Shown here piece by piece: positions 58,317 through 64,000 of a DNA stretch of 64,000 bases; position 1 is the stretch's first letter, and the number at the start of each line of letters is the position of its first letter. Source of the stretch: Dyadobacter sp. CECT 9275. Lineage in GTDB: Bacteria > Bacteroidota > Bacteroidia > Cytophagales > Spirosomataceae. The stretch covers positions 3,286,001 through 3,350,000 of the forward strand of contig NZ_CAJRAF010000002.1 in NCBI RefSeq assembly GCF_907164905.1, read 5' to 3'. A program made the position numbers and the translations under genes. The notes under the pieces are model-generated. The model was given only the letters and a program-made list of their open reading frames with translations. It had not been told where the DNA came from and searched no databases.

Positions 58317-60773
58317 ATGAAACTGGTAAAAGCTTTGTCTTCCGTCATTGTAGCGGGATTATTACTATACGCGCTCAACCGCCCATGGGGCCCCGTTCCT
58401 GCGCTGGGCAGTTTTCTGAGTCCGTTCACGGGCTTCTGGCAGAATTGGGAAAAACCATATAAAACCGGCGAAGAAATTGTTCTGAGCCTGGATAGTCTTC
58501 GGGATGAGGTCACCATAAGGTTTGACGATACGGGTGTGCCACATATTTTTGCCAAAAACAATTTTGACCTCTTTTACGCCCAGGGATATGTGACTGCCAA
58601 AGACAGACTCTGGCAGATGGACCTTCAGACAAGGGCGGCCTCGGGCAGGCTCTCGGAAGTACTAGGGCCCGCTACCCTCGACATGGACAGACAGAGCCGG
58701 TTATTGGGAATGGGATACGGAGCCGAAGCCAACATTAAACTTGCGATGACAGATCCCCGCACCAGGGAAGCGCTGCTGGGTTACACTGCGGGTGTCAATG
58801 CCTATATACGCCAGTTGGCACCTCAGGACTTTCCGGTTGAATACAAGCTGCTTGGCTACCAGCCCGAACCCTGGAAACCGATCAATACGATGTACATGCT
58901 GGAACAGATGACATTGACCCTGGCGGGCCGCTCCAACGACCTGAACATGTCCAATATCCTGAAAAAGTATGGCAAAGAAGTGGTAGACCAACTCTTTCCG
59001 GATTATCCCATGCTTCGGGAAAGCCCTGTTATTCCGGAAGGTACCGCCTGGGATTTCAAACGCCTTCCCCTGCCTGTGCAGCCTCCGGTCATGCCGGTAA
59101 ATGACAGTATCAAAACTGCCCATACATTAATGAATCCCATGCCGGCCCGCGAACCAAAGGTTGAAGGCATTGGCAGCAACAATTGGGCAATAAGTGCTCA
59201 AAAATCAATAACAGGATACCCTATCCTGGCCAATGATCCGCACCTCGAACTGACTCTACCCTCCATTTGGTACCAGGTTCAGCTGCACTCCCCGGATATG
59301 AATGTCTACGGCGTTTCGCTGCCGGGCATACCCAGTGTCATTATCGGCTTTAACCAGCATGTTGCCTGGGGCGTTACCAACGTGGATGCGGACGTATATG
59401 ACATTTACGAAGTGACATTTCAGGATTCTTCCAAAATCAGGTACCTGCACAATAATCAATGGAAACCTGCTAAAACCAGAGAGGAAATTATCTATGTCAA
59501 AGGCAGGGAGCAGCCCCTGAAAGAAAAAGTCATTTATACACACCATGGCCCTGTTTACCAACAAAAAGATAGTGCTGATGTGCTTCACAACTATGCAGTG
59601 CGGTGGATCGGCCATGAACCCGGCAACTCTTTTATTACCTTTTATGAGTTGAATCAGGCCAAAGATTATGAGGATTACCGAAAAGCGCTGAGTCATTATG
59701 TTGGCCCCGCCCAGAATTTTATTTTTGCTGATAACGGAAAGAACATTGCGATTACCGTCAACGGGAAATTCCCCTTGAAATATAAAGACCAGGGCAAATA
59801 TGTACTGGATGGTAGCAATCCGATGGACGACTGGCAGGGCTGGATACCTTCCGACCAGAACCCCTTTGTTAAAAACCCGGCCAGAGGTTTCGTAAGTTCG
59901 GCCAATCAGTCATCCACAGATCCCTCCTATCCCTACTATCTCAACTGGGTATTTGCCCCATCGGAAAGGGCGATCCGAATCAACGAACGGCTGACAGCCA
60001 TGTCCGGGGCCAATGCGGATAGCCTGCGTTTACTGCAGAATGACAATTTCAGTGTACTTGCCCGAACCATCCTTCCAAGATTGTTATCCTACCTGAAAAA
60101 CCATCCGCTCACTCCATTTCAAAAAGCGGGTGAAATCACGTTGTCCGACTGGAACTATCAGAATTCTCCTGAATCCGTGGCGGCATCCATCTTTGAAACC
60201 TGGATGCCCATACTGGGGGAAGCTATCTGGCGCGATGAATTTTATTCTGAAAAAACGCCCCTGGACTATCCCTCCAGAGACAGAACACTTTATCTCCTTT
60301 TGAAAGAACCCGATTCAAAATGGTTTGACAACATCAGCACGCCTCAAAAGGAAACGATGCCGGATATTATCCTGAGCAGTTTCAGGACCACGCTGGACAC
60401 CCTTACCTCCAGACACGGCCCCATGAGCCCTGAATGGCAATGGGCCAAAGTAAAAGGAACCGAAATACGCCATTTGAGCAGGCAGTTGAAACCATTTAAT
60501 GCACCGAAACTAAAAACGGGCGGCGGAGGCAGCATCGTGAATGCTATTACCAGAAGAAATGGCCCCTCCTGGCGGATGGTGGTTGAGCTTGGGCCATCAC
60601 CCCGTGCTTTTGGAATCTATCCAGGAGGGCAATCCGGTAACCCTGGCAGTCCCTATTATCTTAATCTGTTACCCAAATGGGAAAAAGGAGAGTTAAACGA
60701 GTTGCTGTACCTGTCGTCACCGGATCAGCAAAATGCGAGGCTCACTTCCAGCATGATATTAAAAAAGAACTGA
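58317..60773 (+). CDS. Penicillin acylase-family N-terminal-serine hydrolase
   Basis: 818 residues with an N-terminal signal or anchor helix. The alpha-subunit part has DTGVPHIFAKNNFDLFYAQGYVTAKDRLWQMD. Self-cleavage should occur before Ser287 in EGIGSNNWAIS, which then becomes the nucleophile; a typical NDPHLELTLPSIWYQVQL follows, and the beta subunit has VNGKFPLKYKDQG. The family cleaves amides such as acyl-homoserine lactones or penicillins; the substrate is not known here. It is periplasmic. The small membrane protein gene follows by 13 bases. Confidence 0.93.
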   Translation: MKLVKALSSVIVAGLLLYALNRPWGPVPALGSFLSPFTGFWQNWEKPYKTGEEIVLSLDSLRDEVTIRFDDTGVPHIFAKNNFDLFYAQGYVTAKDRLWQMDLQTRAASGRLSEVLGPATLDMDRQSRLLGMGYGAEANIKLAMTDPRTREALLGYTAGVNAYIRQLAPQDFPVEYKLLGYQPEPWKPINTMYMLEQMTLTLAGRSNDLNMSNILKKYGKEVVDQLFPDYPMLRESPVIPEGTAWDFKRLPLPVQPPVMPVNDSIKTAHTLMNPMPAREPKVEGIGSNNWAISAQKSITGYPILANDPHLELTLPSIWYQVQLHSPDMNVYGVSLPGIPSVIIGFNQHVAWGVTNVDADVYDIYEVTFQDSSKIRYLHNNQWKPAKTREEIIYVKGREQPLKEKVIYTHHGPVYQQKDSADVLHNYAVRWIGHEPGNSFITFYELNQAKDYEDYRKALSHYVGPAQNFIFADNGKNIAITVNGKFPLKYKDQGKYVLDGSNPMDDWQGWIPSDQNPFVKNPARGFVSSANQSSTDPSYPYYLNWVFAPSERAIRINERLTAMSGANADSLRLLQNDNFSVLARTILPRLLSYLKNHPLTPFQKAGEITLSDWNYQNSPESVAASIFETWMPILGEAIWRDEFYSEKTPLDYPSRDRTLYLLLKEPDSKWFDNISTPQKETMPDIILSSFRTTLDTLTSRHGPMSPEWQWAKVKGTEIRHLSRQLKPFNAPKLKTGGGGSIVNAITRRNGPSWRMVVELGPSPRAFGIYPGGQSGNPGSPYYLNLLPKWEKGELNELLYLSSPDQQNARLTSSMILKKN

Positions 60774-60786
60774 TACTGATGTCCCT

Positions 60787-61125
60787 ATGAACTTTCTTAT
60801 CATCATCATCACAACAGCCGTCCTGCAAATTTTTGCTCCCTGGTGGGTGATCGGCCTCATTCCCTTTCTGGTACATTTCTGGCGGCCTACTTCGTACAGC
60901 AATACTTTCCTTTCCAGTTTTGGTGCTATCGCCATGGTCTGGCTGGCCTACGGACTTTACCTGCATATTAATTCCGGAGGTGCCATGTCTGACAGGATTG
61001 CACAGATATTTTCCCTGCCCAATGGCCTGCTGATGCTCGCCGTTTCCACCCTTGTGGGCGGGCTGGCAGGTGGCTTTGCCGGCATGGCCGGATTTTCGGT
61101 CAGAAGTTTGTTTCTCAAAAATTGA
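60787..61125 (+). CDS. Small membrane protein, unknown
   Basis: 112 residues with three to four hydrophobic segments (LIIIITTAVLQIFAPWWVIGLIPFLVHF, IAMVWLAYGLYLHI, LLMLAVSTLVGGLAGGFAGMAGF). It starts 13 bases after the acylase-family stop and is probably co-transcribed. No named family is recognised; similar small membrane proteins are common in Bacteroidota. Confidence 0.7.
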   Translation: MNFLIIIITTAVLQIFAPWWVIGLIPFLVHFWRPTSYSNTFLSSFGAIAMVWLAYGLYLHINSGGAMSDRIAQIFSLPNGLLMLAVSTLVGGLAGGFAGMAGFSVRSLFLKN

Positions 61126-61180
61126 AACAGATTATTACTTCAATCTATCATTCAGGCATTTATTGATGTTACATAATCCT

Positions 61181-61188
61181 TATCTTTG
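61181..61188 (+). promoter_or_regulatory. -7 element before the OmpH-like gene
   Basis: TATCTTTG followed by CG matches TAnnTTTG exactly, 32 bases before the start codon. The -33 element is not clear. Confidence 0.6.
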
Positions 61189-61220
61189 CGGTTCTTTCTA
61201 AAACAAAACAACAAAAAAAC

Positions 61221-61838
61221 GTGAACAACAATACTTCCTTAATCTGGAACATCGTATTATCCCTTGCAGTAGCGGTGTTATTTTTCTTACATTTTTCGGG
61301 AAAACCAAGTGCAGATACTACCGTTGCAGACGGTAATGTAGTAGCAGGCCGCCGGACTGTTTATGTTCAGGTTGACTCACTTTTGAAAAATTACGATTTC
61401 TTCAAGGATACCAAAAAAGAACTTGAAAATAAAAATTACCAGCTCGAAAACGATCTGAATCAAAAAGGCCGTTCCCTGCAGAATGAGGTGGCTTTTTTTC
61501 AGCAAAAAGCACAGACCATGACTCCGGAACAGGCAAGGTCTACCGAGGCTCAGCTCATGAAAAAACAACAGGATCTGGTAGCTTACCGCGACCAGGCAGC
61601 GCAGGGACTGGCTCAGGAAGAAGCCAAGAAAAACGAAGAGTTATATAAAAATATCCGTGCCTATATTGAGAAATACAACAAGGAAAACGGCTATGAGTAT
61701 GTACTGGGCTACTCGCTGGGAGGTGGAATTCTTTTTGCAAATCCTTCTATGGATGTAACCAAAAAGATCATCGATGGTCTTAACAAAGAGTATGCAAGCG
61801 CTGGAAAACCTGCAGCTGCAGATTCTACCAAGAAATAA
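61221..61838 (+). CDS. OmpH/Skp-family periplasmic chaperone
   Basis: 205 residues read from a GTG start at 61221-61223. An N-terminal hydrophobic segment (LIWNIVLSLAVAVLFFLHF) acts as signal or anchor. The rest fits Skp/OmpH: YVQVDSLLKNYDFFKDTKKELE, a long charged coiled coil at about 70-140, and NGYEYVLGYSLGGGILFANPSMDVTKKIIDGLNKEY. It should hold unfolded outer-membrane proteins in the periplasm. No bamA is adjacent, so it is an extra copy away from the usual bam cluster. Confidence 0.9.
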   Translation: MNNNTSLIWNIVLSLAVAVLFFLHFSGKPSADTTVADGNVVAGRRTVYVQVDSLLKNYDFFKDTKKELENKNYQLENDLNQKGRSLQNEVAFFQQKAQTMTPEQARSTEAQLMKKQQDLVAYRDQAAQGLAQEEAKKNEELYKNIRAYIEKYNKENGYEYVLGYSLGGGILFANPSMDVTKKIIDGLNKEYASAGKPAAADSTKK

Positions 61839-61868
61839 CAGGCTACTGTTTTCACATATTACGTTACA

Positions 61869-61900
61869 AAACGAGGACTTCTGTATGGGGGTCCTCGTTT
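61869..61900 (+). terminator. Terminator of the OmpH-like gene
   Basis: Arms aaacgaggac (61869-61878) and gtcctcgttt (61891-61900) with T-rich sequence after. Confidence 0.75.
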
Positions 61901-61969
61901 TGCTTTGGTACATGCACCAAAACACTTTCAGCCAACCTCGTTAGTAAAAAAGGTATGGCCACACAACAA

Positions 61970-61992
61970 AAAAGAGGCCGGATTATCCGGCC
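61970..61992 (-). terminator. Terminator of the sdh operon
   Basis: Arms ggccgga (61976-61982) and tccggcc (61986-61992) with a 3-base loop; on the minus strand it runs into T6. It begins about 37 bases past the sdhB stop. Confidence 0.85.
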
Positions 61993-62028
61993 CCCTGTAA
62001 AGATTTAATCCTTTTATGCTTTCCTGAA

Positions 62029-62796
62029 CTAAACGGCCGTGGAAGACAACTTTGCTCCAAGGTACTCTCTGTTTAGCCTGGCAATATTCTCTAGACTGAT
62101 TTCCTTAGGGCATTCTGCTGAACACGCACCAGTGTTGGTACATGCACCAAAACCTTCGGCATCCATCTGTGCCACCATCTTCTCTGCCCGAATGGTACGC
62201 TCTGCCTGTCCTTGTGGAAGCAGTGCGAGCTGGGAAACTTTGGCCGACACAAAAAGCATGGCAGACGCATTTTTACAAGCTGCAACACAAGCTCCGCAGC
62301 CGATACATGCCGCAGCAGAAAATGCATCATCCGCAGCCTCCTTTGGAATAGGCAAGCTGTTGGCATCCTGAGCATTACCGGTGTTGACAGAGATAAACCC
62401 TCCGGCTGCAATAATTCTATCGAAAGCATCACGGTTCACTACAAGATCTTTGATCACCGGAAATGCTCCTGCCCTCCAGGGCTCAACCACAATGGTATCT
62501 CCATCGTTAAAAGATCGCATGTGTAACTGGCAAGTGGTTACACCCTGTAGCGGGCCATGCGGCTGTCCGTTGATGTACATTGAACACATCCCGCAAATAC
62601 CCTCACGACAGTCGTGATCAAAAGCTACGGGTTCTTTGTTTCCTTCAACCAGCTGTTCGTTCAGGACGTCGAACATTTCCAGAAAGGACATATCAGGCGA
62701 GATACCTTCCAGGTTATAATTCTCAAAATTCCCTGCTGTATTATTATTGCTTTGTCTCCACACTTTCAATGTAAGACGCATATTCCCTGCACTCAT
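62029..62796 (-). CDS. sdhB: Succinate dehydrogenase/fumarate reductase iron-sulfur subunit
   Basis: 255 residues. The [2Fe-2S] cluster region is [18 protein letters not shown], and the second half has [13 protein letters not shown] and [13 protein letters not shown] for the [4Fe-4S] and [3Fe-4S] clusters. It passes electrons from the flavoprotein to the quinone site at the inner membrane. The long form with an extra N-terminal part and this Cys pattern belongs to the Bacteroidota/epsilon-like type B enzyme. The flavoprotein gene is 70 bases upstream. Confidence 0.96.
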   Translation of the reverse strand: MSAGNMRLTLKVWRQSNNNTAGNFENYNLEGISPDMSFLEMFDVLNEQLVEGNKEPVAFDHDCREGICGMCSMYINGQPHGPLQGVTTCQLHMRSFNDGDTIVVEPWRAGAFPVIKDLVVNRDAFDRIIAAGGFISVNTGNAQDANSLPIPKEAADDAFSAAACIGCGACVAACKNASAMLFVSAKVSQLALLPQGQAERTIRAEKMVAQMDAEGFGACTNTGACSAECPKEISLENIARLNREYLGAKLSSTAV

Positions 62797-62866
62797 TGTT
62801 GTAATAGTTAATGATTATCAATTAACCGATATAATAGGAAAAACTTCCGGCCTGTGCCAGAAGTAA

Positions 62867-64000
62867 TTATTTATAACTACGCTGTGCTATTTTGATGTTG
62901 TCATACACAAGTTCTTCTTTATGAAGCTCCCATTTTTCAACACCTAAATGTTCCCATGCCGCCACATAACGATAATTTTCATCATCACGTAGTGCTTCTC
63001 CTTCCTCCGTCTGATACTCCTCACGGAAATGGCCTCCGCACGATTCATTGCGGTTTAAGGCATCAATACACATCAGCTCTCCCAGTTCTATAAAGTCGGC
63101 AACGCGGTTGGCTTTGTCGAGTTCAGGATTAAACTCATTGATCTGCCCCATTACCCGCAGGTCGCTCCAGAACTCCTTCCGAAGCGCACGGATTTCAAGA
63201 ATTGCTTCTTTCAAGCCTTTTTCATTCCTGGCCATTCCGCATTTTTCCCACATGATCTTGCCCAAACGGCGGTGAAACAACTCAGGAGAGGTATTTCCCT
63301 TTATGCCGATGAGCGTTTCGATTCGTTCCTTCACTTCCCGCTCCACTTTCACAAACTCTTCGTGATCTGTAGATATTTTACCGGTCCGGATCTCATTGGC
63401 AAGATAAGCACCAATGGTATAAGGTATGACGAAATATCCATCTGCCAATCCCTGCATCAACGCTGAAGCACCCAGGCGGTTGGCTCCATGATCCGAGAAA
63501 TTTGCTTCTCCCAGCGCATAAAGACCAGGAACTGTTGTCATCAGATTATAATCAACCCAAAGCCCGCCCATGGTATAGTGTACCGCCGGATAGATACGCA
63601 TAGGCACCTCATAAGGATCTTCTCCTGTGATTTGCTTATACATATCGAAAAGGTTGCCGTATTTTTCTTTTACAACCGCCTTTCCCCATTTGATAATATC
63701 TTCGGGAGAGGCATCGTGGATGTTGTTTTTATTTGCTTCTCCTTTTCCGTAACGTTCAATTGCAGCGGAATAATCCAGATAAACGGCCAGACGCGATGAT
63801 CCCACCCCATAGCCCGCGTCACAACGTTCCTTGGCAGCGCGTGATGCTATATCACGCGGAACCAGGTTACCAAAAGCCGGATAGCGGCGTTCCAGATAGT
63901 AGTCGCGCTCTTCTTCTGGTATATCGTTGGGGTTACGGGTATCATTTTGTTTTTTGGGCACCCATATTCTCCCGTCATTTCTCAAAGATTCGGACATCAA
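62867..64000 (-). CDS. sdhA: Succinate dehydrogenase/fumarate reductase flavoprotein subunit, 5' end cut
   Basis: The frame is open to the window edge; the 377-378 residues seen are the C-terminal part, so the FAD-binding N-terminus lies outside. Recognised segments are [41 protein letters not shown] (the FAD-linked substrate site), the helical region around [15 protein letters not shown], and [24 protein letters not shown] at the end. It oxidises succinate (or reduces fumarate) on the cytoplasmic face. sdhB follows on the same strand. Confidence 0.95.
   Translation of the reverse strand: MMSESLRNDGRIWVPKKQNDTRNPNDIPEEERDYYLERRYPAFGNLVPRDIASRAAKERCDAGYGVGSSRLAVYLDYSAAIERYGKGEANKNNIHDASPEDIIKWGKAVVKEKYGNLFDMYKQITGEDPYEVPMRIYPAVHYTMGGLWVDYNLMTTVPGLYALGEANFSDHGANRLGASALMQGLADGYFVIPYTIGAYLANEIRTGKISTDHEEFVKVEREVKERIETLIGIKGNTSPELFHRRLGKIMWEKCGMARNEKGLKEAILEIRALRKEFWSDLRVMGQINEFNPELDKANRVADFIELGELMCIDALNRNESCGGHFREEYQTEEGEALRDDENYRYVAAWEHLGVEKWELHKEELVYDNIKIAQRSYK

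Overview
The window looks like a chromosomal segment of a Bacteroidota species, most likely a Cytophagales/Spirosomaceae member such as Dyadobacter; the genus is inferred from family content and not proven. Supporting signs are a fused SecDF, SusC/SusD and FecR/ECF-sigma cassettes, TonB receptors paired with DUF4249 lipoproteins, DUF3127 and COG4315-type lipoproteins, and several promoters of the Bacteroidota type (TTTG, about 20 bases, then TAnnTTTG). No tRNA, rRNA, CRISPR array, insertion sequence or phage gene was seen.

Layout. 1-14 kb is core and envelope genes: an amino-acid permease cut by the window edge, secDF, a NarL-type histidine kinase, a P1 peptidase, a DUF4249/TonB-receptor pair, folK, rpmB and an OmpR/histidine-kinase pair. 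14-24 kb is the most unusual part. A lipoprotein with a matrixin-like fold that has lost its zinc ligands is followed 9 bases later by an exported TPR-CHAT cysteine protease. Facing them is a tandem array of five near-identical 52-residue lipoprotein genes on a 316-base period. Diverging from the array are an ECF sigma factor with a membrane TPR protein, a second long sigma-like protein with a membrane protein, and an M48 protease fused to a beta-barrel. 24-39 kb returns to mixed household genes: two small exported proteins, a GlcNAc-kinase-like ATPase with a cytochrome-b5-like protein, thiL, a cold-shock-fold membrane protein, a COG4315 lipoprotein, a class IV aminotransferase, an isoprenyl synthase, a rhomboid protease, psd, secA and DoxX.

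39-54 kb is a carbohydrate-type locus on the minus strand. One unit runs Na+/solute symporter, NanA/DapA-like lyase, FGE-like/sialidase-like fusion, ECF sigma. The next runs ECF sigma, FecR anti-sigma, SusC, SusD-like, sialidase-like protein, followed by an AraC regulator. The gene set suggests uptake and cleavage of a sialic-acid-like or other keto-acid sugar, but the substrate is not established. 54-64 kb holds a TVP38-like membrane protein, DUF3127, an AlbA_2 protein, DUF2795, cutC, a penicillin-acylase-family hydrolase, an OmpH/Skp-like chaperone, sdhB and the 3' part of sdhA.

The main candidate for an undescribed system is 14.1-24.1 kb: a periplasmic CHAT protease, a pseudo-metalloprotease partner, an amplified set of tiny lipoproteins with variable Cys-containing tails, and two sigma/membrane-protein pairs that could carry a proteolytic signal to transcription. 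The architecture is read directly from the sequence; the circuit is inference.
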